From Glycocaulis sp051859565 (GTDB lineage: Bacteria; Pseudomonadota; Alphaproteobacteria; Caulobacterales; Maricaulaceae): 64,000 nucleotides of DNA. The translations under genes were made by a program, and so were the position numbers. The DNA is taken from assembly GCF_051859565.1 (NCBI RefSeq), contig NZ_JBHYFK010000008.1:1-64000 (forward strand), given 5' to 3'. The notes below the pieces were generated by a model. It saw only the letters and a list, made by a program, of their open reading frames with translations. It searched no databases and was not told the DNA's origin. Of this stretch, positions 44,993 through 53,363 are shown piece by piece (position 1 is the stretch's first letter; the number at the start of each line of letters is the position of its first letter).

Positions 44993-45068
44993 ATTGTTTT
45001 CCCGCGACTTCACCGCTTTGGTTCTGATCAACCCTCGACGGGCTTTCTGGAATGACGGCTTTGGGCGA

Positions 45069-45782
45069 TCAAACCCGCCCCGCCCATTCGGGCACGATTT
45101 TCGTCGCTGGCCCGTAATGGCGCTCGTCAAAGAGCGTGCTCACCTCGCCCGGCTCCAGCGACAGTTCCACCGTCCAGGCGCCGGCGGCCTTGGCTTCGGT
45201 CACGAAACCGGCCGCCGGATAGACCGTGCCGGACGTGCCGATGGCCACAAAAAGATCACACGCCCCAAGCGCCTCATAGATCGTATCGAGCCCCAGCGGC
45301 ATTTCCCCGAACCAGACGACATGCGGGCGCAGACCGCCGGACCCTCCACAGGACGGGCAGGGCGTGTCGGGCGTAATGGCGTGCTCATGCTCGAACAGAT
45401 GGCCGCAAATGTTGCAGCGGCTTTTCAGCAGCTCGCCATGCATGTGCAGGACTTCGTTCGAGCCGCCGCGCGCATGCAGATCATCAATATTCTGGGTGAC
45501 CAGCAGGAATTGCCCGCGCTCCTCTGCCTGCCAGAGCAGCTCCAGCGCGGCCAGAGCCCGGTGGGCATCGTTTGGCTGGGCGGCGAGGAGGTTTTCCCGG
45601 CGTGCATTATAGAAGGCGTGGACGCTCTCAGGGTCAGCGGCGAAGGCTTCCGGCGTTGCCAGCTTCTGCCAGTCAAACTTTTCCCAGATGCCGCCCTTGT
45701 CGCGAAACGTGCCGAGACCGGATTCGGCGCTGATGCCCGCCCCGGTCAGGATGACAATGTTGCGGATCTGGCGCGCGCTCAT
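45069..45782 (-). CDS. cobB: NAD-dependent protein deacylase CobB, class III sirtuin
   Basis: 237 residues. NAD loop TGAGISAESGLGTFRD (13-28), TQNIDDLH, catalytic H115 in HMHGEL, and a zinc site C123, C126, C142, C145. Y58 and R61 in FYNARREN are the pair that lets class III sirtuins (Sirt5, CobB) remove succinyl and similar acidic acyl groups. The gene is cotranslated with a GNAT (four-base overlap) just behind lpd, in a cluster that makes succinyl-CoA, an apt place for a desuccinylase. Confidence 0.93.
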   Translation of the reverse strand: MSARQIRNIVILTGAGISAESGLGTFRDKGGIWEKFDWQKLATPEAFAADPESVHAFYNARRENLLAAQPNDAHRALAALELLWQAEERGQFLLVTQNIDDLHARGGSNEVLHMHGELLKSRCNICGHLFEHEHAITPDTPCPSCGGSGGLRPHVVWFGEMPLGLDTIYEALGACDLFVAIGTSGTVYPAAGFVTEAKAAGAWTVELSLEPGEVSTLFDERHYGPATKIVPEWAGRV

Positions 45783-46348
45783 CCGGCCGGGCGCTGGAGG
45801 GTGTAAACGGCGAGCTGGCCCGCTTCAGGGGCGTTCACTTCACCGGCCAGTATAAATCCGCTCTTCTCCAGAACGCGGCGCGAGGCGGTAGCGGACACTC
45901 GGGTATGGGCGCGTATGCGGGTGACGCCTGGCTGGCTGAACGCCCAGCCCGAGAGTCCTTCAACGGCCTCTGTTGCCAGACCCTGCTCGCGAAAGCTTGG
46001 CAGCATGGAATAGCCGATCTCGACGAGACCCTCGCTGTCCGGAGGGCCGTAAAACCCGCCATTGCCAACCAGCCGCCCTGGCGCATCATCCGCCCAGCGC
46101 ATGATGAAAACCCAGCCATGCCAGCCGGTCTGGCCGGGGTTTTCGGTCAGACGGTCGCGTATCTGCGTCATGCTCTCGGTATTGTTCAGCTCGGGCGGCC
46201 AGGTGGCCTCCGGCGAAACATTCAGTGCCCGGAAGAATTCGCGGCGATCATCCAGCTGCAAGCGTGCCAGGCCCGCGTCCAGCGCCACGAGGCGCAGCCG
46301 GGAGGTCGCCCACATCGGGCCTGCTGAAACCGTTTCATGCGCTGTCAT
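45779..46348 (-). CDS. GNAT-family N-acyltransferase (RimJ/RimL-like)
   Basis: 189 residues from the ATG at 46348; a longer form to 46474 would overlap lpd. The acyl-CoA site is seen in GYSMLPSFREQGLATEAVEGL, and the later strand and helix (IRAHTRVSATASRRVLEKSGF) are typical of RimJ/RimL-type GNATs. The substrate could be a protein N-terminus, a lysine or a small molecule. It stands 37 bases after lpd and overlaps cobB, so an acyl writer/eraser pair is suggested. Confidence 0.86.
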   Translation of the reverse strand: MTAHETVSAGPMWATSRLRLVALDAGLARLQLDDRREFFRALNVSPEATWPPELNNTESMTQIRDRLTENPGQTGWHGWVFIMRWADDAPGRLVGNGGFYGPPDSEGLVEIGYSMLPSFREQGLATEAVEGLSGWAFSQPGVTRIRAHTRVSATASRRVLEKSGFILAGEVNAPEAGQLAVYTLQRPAG

Positions 46349-46385
46349 GCTGCCGCCTGCCGGGAAATTGCGGATGCCGGTCAGA

Positions 46386-47789
46386 CTACATCTGCATGGT
46401 CCAGCCTTCCACCCCCATGGCTGCCTGCCGGATGGCTTCCGACAATGTGGGGTGGGCGTGGCTGGTGCGGGCAATGTCTTCTGAGGCTGCGCGGAACTCC
46501 ATTGCCAGTGCGATCTCGCCGATCATCTCGCCTGCATGCGGACCCATGATGTGGCCGCCGAGGATTTCATCGGTCTTGGCGTCGGCCAGGATTTTCACAA
46601 AACCGTCCGTATCGTGATTGGTGCGCGCGCGGCTATTTGCCATGAAGGGGAATTTACCCACCTTGTATTCGCGGCCCATCTCCTTGAGCTGCTCTTCGGT
46701 ATAGCCGACGCTGGCGATTTCCGGGCGCGTATAGACGACGCTGGGCGTGGCCAGATAGTTGACGTGGCCCGCCTTGCCCGCGATCAGCTCGGCGCAGGCC
46801 GTGCCGTCATCCTCAGCCTTGTGGGCCAGCATCGGGCCGTGGGTGGTGTCGCCGATCACCCAGACGCCATCTGCCGTGGTTTTGAAGTGATCATTGGGGA
46901 TGAAGCCGCGCTTGTCGGCCTCGATGCCGACGGTTTCCAGTCCCAGACCGTCCGTGTAGGGACGCCGGCCGATGCAGACCAGCACGACATCGGCGTCCAG
47001 CACCTCTTCCTCGCCGCCCTTGGCCGCTTCGGTCTTCACTTTCAGGGCCTTGCCGTCTTTCTCCACGCTGGTGACCTTGCGCGACAGCTTGAAGATCATG
47101 CCCTGCTTTTCAAACAGGCGCTTGGCCTGCTTGGAAATCTCGCCATCCATGGTCGGCAGCACCCGGTCGAGATATTCCACCACGGTCACTTCCGAGCCGA
47201 GACGCCGCCAGACCGAGCCTAGCTCCAGCCCAATCACGCCCGCGCCAATGAGCACCAGCTTGCCCGGAACACTTTCCAGCTCCAGCGCGCCGGTGGACGA
47301 GACGATCTGCTTTTCATCGATTTCCACGCCCGGCAGCGGGGTTACTTCGGAGCCGGTGGCGATGACGATGTTTTTCGTCTCCAGCGTCTTCTCAGAGCCG
47401 TCTTCCAACGCGGCAACCACCTTGCCCTTACCGGCGATGCGGCCCTTGCCGTGGAAATGCTCGACCTTGTTCTTCTTCATCAGGCCGGCGACGCCCTTGG
47501 TGAGGCCCTCCACCGCATCGGCCTTCTGGCCCATCATCTTGTCCAGATTGAGCGTGACCTTGCCGGTGCCGATACCCATGCCGGCAAACTCGGTATTGGC
47601 CATCTCGTAAAGCTCGGAGGCGTGCAGCAGCGCCTTGGACGGAATGCAGCCGACATTCAGGCAGGTGCCGCCCAGCGTCTTGCGCATCTCGATAATGGCG
47701 GTCTTCAGGCCGAGCTGCCCGGCGCGGATCGCGCAGTTATAGCCGCCCGGCCCGCCACCAATGATTACAACGTCATACGTGTCAGCCAT
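46386..47789 (-). CDS. lpd: Dihydrolipoyl dehydrogenase (E3)
   Basis: 467 residues. FAD site IIGGGPGGYNCAIRA, redox disulfide in GGTCLNVGCIPSK, NAD domain with LIGAGVIGLELGSVW, and the C-terminal active-site His-Glu in HAHPTLSE. It reoxidises the lipoyl arms of E2 in the 2-oxoglutarate dehydrogenase complex. It is in the usual place for alphaproteobacteria, behind sucB, though one opposite-strand gene separates the two. Confidence 0.97.
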   Translation of the reverse strand: MADTYDVVIIGGGPGGYNCAIRAGQLGLKTAIIEMRKTLGGTCLNVGCIPSKALLHASELYEMANTEFAGMGIGTGKVTLNLDKMMGQKADAVEGLTKGVAGLMKKNKVEHFHGKGRIAGKGKVVAALEDGSEKTLETKNIVIATGSEVTPLPGVEIDEKQIVSSTGALELESVPGKLVLIGAGVIGLELGSVWRRLGSEVTVVEYLDRVLPTMDGEISKQAKRLFEKQGMIFKLSRKVTSVEKDGKALKVKTEAAKGGEEEVLDADVVLVCIGRRPYTDGLGLETVGIEADKRGFIPNDHFKTTADGVWVIGDTTHGPMLAHKAEDDGTACAELIAGKAGHVNYLATPSVVYTRPEIASVGYTEEQLKEMGREYKVGKFPFMANSRARTNHDTDGFVKILADAKTDEILGGHIMGPHAGEMIGEIALAMEFRAASEDIARTSHAHPTLSEAIRQAAMGVEGWTMQM

Positions 47790-48004
47790 GAGATGTCCTC
47801 CGGCCCGGCAAACAGGAAGGGAGAGGGGGTCCGGGCGCGTTTAACCGCAACCTAGCCAAGCAGCGCGGCGCGTCAATCGCAACTGCCTGCATGCCTGTCA
47901 TGCCGCCTCGCATGCCTTGCGCTCCAGCATCAGGGCTTGATCCGCGCGCCGGTCTGGCTTTTGATCCGCAACGGGGGCTCGTAACGGGCAAAGGGACAGC
48001 AGTC

Positions 48005-48505
48005 TTGGAAACGTTTCTGGTATCGCTGGTGTCCGGCCTTCTGGCTGCGGCCCTGTTCGAGGTGCTTCACCACCCTGAAGACCGCAAGCGCGGCACGGCC
48101 AATGCCCGGCTGTCGGGGCGGCTTTTTGTCTCCGATCACAACCGTCCGCGCCACCGCGCCGCCCTGTGGGCGATGGCCGCTATCCGCTGGACACTGGTGG
48201 CACTGGGCGCCGGGCTGGCGGGCCTATACGGCCTCGATCTCATGGTGGTGCTGGGGGCCAATGGCGCTGACCTGCCGGCAGGTGCGCTGATCGGCCTTGC
48301 GGTCGTCACCGCCCTCTTCATCGCCAATGCCACACGCTCGCAAGGCCATGCCATAAGGGGCGTCATCAGTACGGCTGCGGGTATCGGCCTTGCGGCCCTC
48401 ATCCTGCGCTTCAGCGGAGACGCCATGGTGACAGCCCTGATGGTGACAGGGCTGTCCATAGCGTTCGTATGGCGGGCGCTGGGGCTGGTGCCCCCGCTTC
48501 GCTAG
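48005..48505 (+). CDS. Membrane protein of unknown function, set between sucB and lpd
   Basis: 166 residues from a TTG at 48005, favoured because AAAGGGA lies about eight bases before it; longer in-frame readings start at 47891 but lack support. There are about four to five membrane helices (for example 2-16, 57-78, 87-103, 121-139, 143-160) and a cytosolic loop rich in Arg/His (DHNRPRHRAAL). No family recognised. It points against the suc genes and its end overlaps the sucB end by four bases. Confidence 0.6.
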   Translation: METFLVSLVSGLLAAALFEVLHHPEDRKRGTANARLSGRLFVSDHNRPRHRAALWAMAAIRWTLVALGAGLAGLYGLDLMVVLGANGADLPAGALIGLAVVTALFIANATRSQGHAIRGVISTAAGIGLAALILRFSGDAMVTALMVTGLSIAFVWRALGLVPPLR

Positions 48506-50019
48506 ATATCCAGCAGCAGGCGTTCCGGCTTCTCAAGGCTTTCCTTGACGCGCACCAGGAAGGTGACGGCTTCCTTGCCGTCCACGATGCGGTGGTCATA
48601 GGAGAGCGCCAGATACATCATCGGGCGGATCACGACCTGGCCGTTCACGGCCACGGGGCGGTCCTGGATCTTGTGCATGCCCAGAATGCCGGACTGGGGC
48701 GCATTGAGGATGGGCGAGCTCATCAGCGAGCCATAGACGCCGCCATTGGAGATGGTGAAGGTCGCGCCTTGCATGTCCTCAAGGCCGAGCTGGCCGTCGC
48801 GGGCGCGCTTGCCAAGGTCCATGATGCCCTTCTCGATGCCGGCGAGGGATTTCTGGTCGCAATCGCGCACCACCGGCACGACAAGACCGCGATCGGTGCC
48901 AACCGCCACGCCGATATCGTAGTAATTCTTGTAGATGATGTCGGTGCCGTCGATCTCGGCATTGACCGCCGGGATGTCCTGCAGGGCGGCCACACACGCC
49001 TTCACGAAGAAGCTCATAAAGCCGAGCTTGATGCCGTGTTTGGCCACGAAATCGTCCTGGATTTCCTTGCGCAGCGCCATGATCGCGCTCATGTCCGCCT
49101 CGTTATACGTGGTCAGCATGGCGGCAGAGTTCTGCGCTTCCTTCAGGCGGCGCGCGATGGTCTGGCGCAGGCGGGTCATTTTCACGCGCTCTTCGCGCTC
49201 GCCGGTTTCGCGCGGAGCCGAGGCTTGCGACACGGCGGCAGGCTCAGGCGCGCGTGCGCCCTGTTCCACGGCTTTGAGCGCATCGCCCTTGGTCACGCGG
49301 CCATCGCGGCCTGTGCCTTCGACTTTGGACAGATCAACCTTGTTCTCGGACGCCACGCGCTGGGCAGACGGCATTGCCTTCACATCGTCTGAGGATTTGC
49401 TCTCGGCTTTCGGGGCTTCGGACTTGCTTTCAGACTTCGCGGCGCCGCCAGAGGCGCCTTCGCGGATTTTTGCCACGACCTGGCCTGGCTCCACGCTATC
49501 GCCTTCCTTGACGAGGGCCTCTTCCAGCACGCCGGCCACCGGCGAGGGCACTTCGACAGCCACCTTGTCGGTCTCGATTTCCATGAGCGGCTGGTCGATG
49601 CTGACGCTATCGCCGACTTTCACCAGCCAGTTGCCAACGGTGCCTTCAGCAACGCTCTCGCCCATGACCGGCACCTTCGCGTCGGTCAGCGATCCGCCCT
49701 TGCTTTCTGCCTTGGGGGCTTCGGACTTCGGTGCTTCGTCCTTCTTGTCAGCCTTTTTTGGCTCGGCAGATTTCCCGCCAGACGCGCCCGCCTCGAACTC
49801 GGCGAGCGTGGCGCCGATCCCCACCGTCTCGCCCTCCTTGGCCTTGATGGCGGTGATGACGCCGTCTTCTTCCGCGCGAACCTCTACCGACACCTTGTCG
49901 GTTTCCAGCTCGACCAGGACATCGTCCTTCTTCACGGACTGCCCTTCCGAGACCAGCCAGCTTCCAACCGTTGCTTCGGATACGGATTCGCCAAGTGTGG
50001 GGACGGTAATTGCGCTCAT
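48502..50019 (-). CDS. sucB: 2-oxoglutarate dehydrogenase E2 (dihydrolipoyl succinyltransferase), two lipoyl domains
   Basis: 505 residues, longer than the ~400 of most SucB because there are two lipoyl domains: lipoyl lysines K42 (ELETDK) and K152 (EIETDK). Lys/Glu/Ala/Pro linkers follow each. The E1/E3-binding domain is near 214-250 (AQRVASENKVDLSKVEGTG), and the catalytic core (about 280-505) ends with SYDHRIVDGKEAV. The core resembles succinyltransferases and the gene follows sucA by 32 bases, so 2-oxoglutarate is the substrate rather than pyruvate. Confidence 0.95.
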   Translation of the reverse strand: MSAITVPTLGESVSEATVGSWLVSEGQSVKKDDVLVELETDKVSVEVRAEEDGVITAIKAKEGETVGIGATLAEFEAGASGGKSAEPKKADKKDEAPKSEAPKAESKGGSLTDAKVPVMGESVAEGTVGNWLVKVGDSVSIDQPLMEIETDKVAVEVPSPVAGVLEEALVKEGDSVEPGQVVAKIREGASGGAAKSESKSEAPKAESKSSDDVKAMPSAQRVASENKVDLSKVEGTGRDGRVTKGDALKAVEQGARAPEPAAVSQASAPRETGEREERVKMTRLRQTIARRLKEAQNSAAMLTTYNEADMSAIMALRKEIQDDFVAKHGIKLGFMSFFVKACVAALQDIPAVNAEIDGTDIIYKNYYDIGVAVGTDRGLVVPVVRDCDQKSLAGIEKGIMDLGKRARDGQLGLEDMQGATFTISNGGVYGSLMSSPILNAPQSGILGMHKIQDRPVAVNGQVVIRPMMYLALSYDHRIVDGKEAVTFLVRVKESLEKPERLLLDI

Positions 50020-50051
50020 GATACGGTCATCCAGATCGGGTGTGAGAGGGG

Positions 50052-53036
50052 TCAGTCTTTGGCGAGGGCTTCATCCACCAGGGCCTGCTGCTGGGCCTGG
50101 TGGCGCGATAGCAGTCCGGTAGCGGTGGAGGCAGAGGCAGAGCGGCCGACATAGCGCGGGCGTTTCGACTTGCCGCCTACCTTTTCAAGGCAGAACTCCA
50201 GATAGGGTTCCACAAAGGTCCAGGCGCCCATGTTCTTGGGCTCTTCCTGGCACCAGACAATGTCGGCATCGGGGAAGCGTTTCAGCTCGTCGATGATGGA
50301 CTTGGCCGGGAAGGGGTAGAACTGCTCGACGCGCAAGAGGTAGACATCGTTCAACCCCTTGTTCTCGCGCGCTTCAAGCAGATCGTAATAGACCTTGCCC
50401 GAGCACAGCACGACGCGGCGAATATCCTTGTCGGCGGCGACAGGCTCGGCGCGTAGCTGCGCGAACTCGCCGCGATCGGTGCGTACGCTGGTATCACCAT
50501 CATCCCACAGCACGCGGTGGAAGGAGGAGCCGGGGCCAAACTCGGAGAGATCGGACACGCAGCGCTTGTGCCGCAGCAGCGATTTGGGGGTCATGATGAC
50601 CAGCGGCTTTCTGAAGCCGCGGTGGATCTGCCGGCGCAGGATATGGAAATAGTTCGCCGGGGTGGAGCAGTTGGCGACCTGCATATTGTCTTCGGCGCAT
50701 TGCTGCAGGAAGCGTTCGAGGCGGGCGGAGGAGTGCTCCGGACCCTGCCCCTCATAGCCATGGGGGAGCAGCATGACGAGGCCGGACATGCGCAGCCATT
50801 TGCGCTCCGAGGACGAAATGAACTGGTCGATGATGACCTGTGCGCCATTGGTGAAGTCGCCAAACTGGGCTTCCCACATGACGAGCGTGTTCGGCGCGGA
50901 GAGCGAGTAGCCATACTCAAAGCCGAGCACGGCCTCTTCCGACAGCATGGAATCGATCACTTCATAGCGCGCCTGGTCCTCGCTCAAATGATTGAGGAAG
51001 GTGTGGCGCTCCTGGGTTTCCTGATCGATCAGATGGGAGTGACGCTGGGAGAAGGTGCCGCGCCCGCAATCCTGGCCTGAAAGCCGCACGGGGAAGCCTT
51101 CGGTCAGAAGCGTGCCGAAGGCCAGATGCTCGGCCGTCGCCCAGTCCAGGCTTTCGCCCTTGTCAATCGCCTCGCGCCGGCCATTGATGACGCGGTTGAG
51201 GGTTTTGTGGATGTTATAGTTTTCGGGAATGCGCGTCATCGCCTCCCCGACCGCTTTCAGGGCGTCGATGTCCACGGCGGTCTGGCCGCGCCGGTCATCC
51301 TCGTCCGGCAGACCGAGACCCGACCAGACACCGTCCAGCCAGTCTGCCTTGTTGGTCTTGTAGGATTTGCCGAGCTCGAACTCGTCGTCGAGGAAGGCTT
51401 CCAGCTCGTTGACCCAGCCATCCACCTCGTCGGGCGTGACGACACCTTCTTCAACCAGGCGGCTGGTATAGAGCTCGCGCGTTGTCGGGTGGCCACTGAT
51501 CGCCTTGTACATGACCGGCTGGGTAAAGGAGGGATCGTCGCCCTCGTTGTGGCCGAAGCGCCGGTAGCAGAACATGTCGATGACGACATCCTTGCCGAAT
51601 GTCTGGCGGTATTCGGTTGCCACCTTGGCGGCAAATACGACCGCTTCAGGATCATCGCCATTGGCGTGGAAGATCGGCGCCTGCACCATCAGCGCCACGT
51701 CGGACGGATAGGGTGAGGAGCGGCTGTCGCGCGGATCGGTGGTGAAGCCGATCTGATTGTTGACGATGAAATGGACCGCGCCGCCCGTGCGGTGGCCGCG
51801 CAGGCCCGACAGCCCGAAACATTCAGCCACGATGCCCTGGCCGGCAAAGGCCGCATCGCCATGCAGAAGAAGCGGCAGCACCTTGTGAGCGGAGGGCTCT
51901 CCGGTCTGCACCTGGTATTTGGTCATCTTGGCGCGCGCCTTGCCCAGCACGACCGGATCGACGGCTTCCAGGTGGGAGGGGTTGGCCGTCAGCGACAGAT
52001 TGACCGTGTTGCCATCGAACTCGCGCGTGGACGATGAACCCAGATGGTATTTCACGTCGCCGGAGGAAAACTCGTCCTCACCGATCGTGGAGCCGCCCTG
52101 GAATTCGTGGAAGATCACGTGGTAGGGCTTGCCCATCACGGCGGCCAGCACGTTCAGGCGTCCGCGGTGCGGCATGCCGACAATGATGTCGCTTACCCCC
52201 ATGGCGCCGCCGCGCTTGATGATCTGTTCAAGCGCCGGGACCATCGCTTCGCCGCCATCAATGCCGAAACGCTTGGTGCCGGGATAGCGCTTGTGCAGGA
52301 AGCGCTCGAAGGCCTCGGTCTCCACCAGCTTGCGCAGGATCGCCTTCTTGCCGTTTTTCGAGAACGCAATCTCCTTGTCCGGCCCTTCAATGCGCTCCTG
52401 CAGCCAGGCTTTCTCTTCCGGGTTGGAGATGTGCATGAACTCGATGCCAAGCGTGCCGCAATAGGTGCGCTTGAGGATGTCGAGGATCTGCCGCACGGTT
52501 GCGGTTTCAAGGCCCAGATAGCCGTTGATGAATATCTCGCGGTCGAGATCGTCCGCGCCAAATCCGTAGCTTTCCGGGTCCAGCTCGGGCTGCGGCTCGC
52601 GGTCGCCGAGCTTTAGCGGGTCGAGATCAGCTGCCAGATGACCGCGCATGCGATAGGCGCGGATCAGCATGATCGCGGAAATGCTGTCCTTGACGGCGGA
52701 ATGCACATCAGCTGGCGAGGCCGCCTCGCCCATGCGCGCTGCCACTTTCTCGGGCAGGCTGGGCACCACGCTCTCGATATCGCCGAGCGCCTGGACCATC
52801 TCGCCATTGGCCTTGCGCGGCCAGCCTTCGCGTTTCCAACCCGGCCCTTTTGCGGCGCGTTTCGCGTTGGCGGCTTCGTCGCCGACGGCATCGAAGAACT
52901 TGCGCCACGAGGCCGGCACGGAAGCCGGATCGTTCGCGTAGCGCGCCGCCATGTCTTCTAGATAGATGGCGTTGGTGCCGAACAGGAAGGAGGTGTCGAG
53001 GAAGGTCTGGTTCGAGGAGGAGCGAGGGTCGGTCAT
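50052..53036 (-). CDS. sucA: 2-oxoglutarate dehydrogenase E1
   Basis: 994 residues, normal length. The N-terminal DTSFLFGTNAIYLEDMAARY peptide binds the E2/E3 core; the thiamine-diphosphate part is seen around GMPHRGRLNVLAAVMGKP, HGDAAFAGQGIVAECF and HANGDDPEAVVFAAKVA. It decarboxylates 2-oxoglutarate and loads the succinyl group on E2. It is followed by sucB. Upstream 327 bp of noncoding DNA separate it from a divergent gene, so it has its own promoter rather than reading through from sucCD. Confidence 0.97.
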   Translation of the reverse strand: MTDPRSSSNQTFLDTSFLFGTNAIYLEDMAARYANDPASVPASWRKFFDAVGDEAANAKRAAKGPGWKREGWPRKANGEMVQALGDIESVVPSLPEKVAARMGEAASPADVHSAVKDSISAIMLIRAYRMRGHLAADLDPLKLGDREPQPELDPESYGFGADDLDREIFINGYLGLETATVRQILDILKRTYCGTLGIEFMHISNPEEKAWLQERIEGPDKEIAFSKNGKKAILRKLVETEAFERFLHKRYPGTKRFGIDGGEAMVPALEQIIKRGGAMGVSDIIVGMPHRGRLNVLAAVMGKPYHVIFHEFQGGSTIGEDEFSSGDVKYHLGSSSTREFDGNTVNLSLTANPSHLEAVDPVVLGKARAKMTKYQVQTGEPSAHKVLPLLLHGDAAFAGQGIVAECFGLSGLRGHRTGGAVHFIVNNQIGFTTDPRDSRSSPYPSDVALMVQAPIFHANGDDPEAVVFAAKVATEYRQTFGKDVVIDMFCYRRFGHNEGDDPSFTQPVMYKAISGHPTTRELYTSRLVEEGVVTPDEVDGWVNELEAFLDDEFELGKSYKTNKADWLDGVWSGLGLPDEDDRRGQTAVDIDALKAVGEAMTRIPENYNIHKTLNRVINGRREAIDKGESLDWATAEHLAFGTLLTEGFPVRLSGQDCGRGTFSQRHSHLIDQETQERHTFLNHLSEDQARYEVIDSMLSEEAVLGFEYGYSLSAPNTLVMWEAQFGDFTNGAQVIIDQFISSSERKWLRMSGLVMLLPHGYEGQGPEHSSARLERFLQQCAEDNMQVANCSTPANYFHILRRQIHRGFRKPLVIMTPKSLLRHKRCVSDLSEFGPGSSFHRVLWDDGDTSVRTDRGEFAQLRAEPVAADKDIRRVVLCSGKVYYDLLEARENKGLNDVYLLRVEQFYPFPAKSIIDELKRFPDADIVWCQEEPKNMGAWTFVEPYLEFCLEKVGGKSKRPRYVGRSASASTATGLLSRHQAQQQALVDEALAKD

Positions 53037-53363
53037 CTTGGCCCTTCAGGGCAGGTTATCGTGAGCGCCAGAATTGGCGCCGGGTTGAATAATCGACACT
53101 TATGCTTCTCTGGCGCAAAAGAGAAGCCCAAATGGGTGTAAAACGGCTCCCCGAACGGTAACCCGCACGAACGGGCGTGCTAATTGGGTGCAGAGAAGCC
53201 GGATAACGCAAATTCACTGCGGTCAGCGGACAGCTACTCCCCGCCCGGTCTTAGGCAAAGCGAACTTTAACCAGTAATTCATCGTGTCATTGATTTGTCC
53301 CGGCGGATTGCGTGGGCCGGGCGTTAAAGTGGAAGGCAGTTAGCGGCCCACCAGTGAACCGTC
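53037..53363. other. Divergent promoter region sucA / GGDEF-EAL-like gene
   Basis: 327 bp with no gene. The half near sucA is plain; between about 53130 and 53180 there are short inverted blocks (GAACGGTAACCCG, CACGAACGGGCGTG). TTAA-containing words occur at about 53269 and 53325 but do not make a full CtrA or other known site. It must hold the sucA promoter and that of the gene at 53364. Confidence 0.4.

Noticed and set aside
53260..53345. Possible CtrA-type sites (TTAA words) upstream of the GGDEF-EAL-like gene
   Set aside because: The second half-site does not match TTAA at the required seven-base spacing; TTAA words alone are too common to claim a site.
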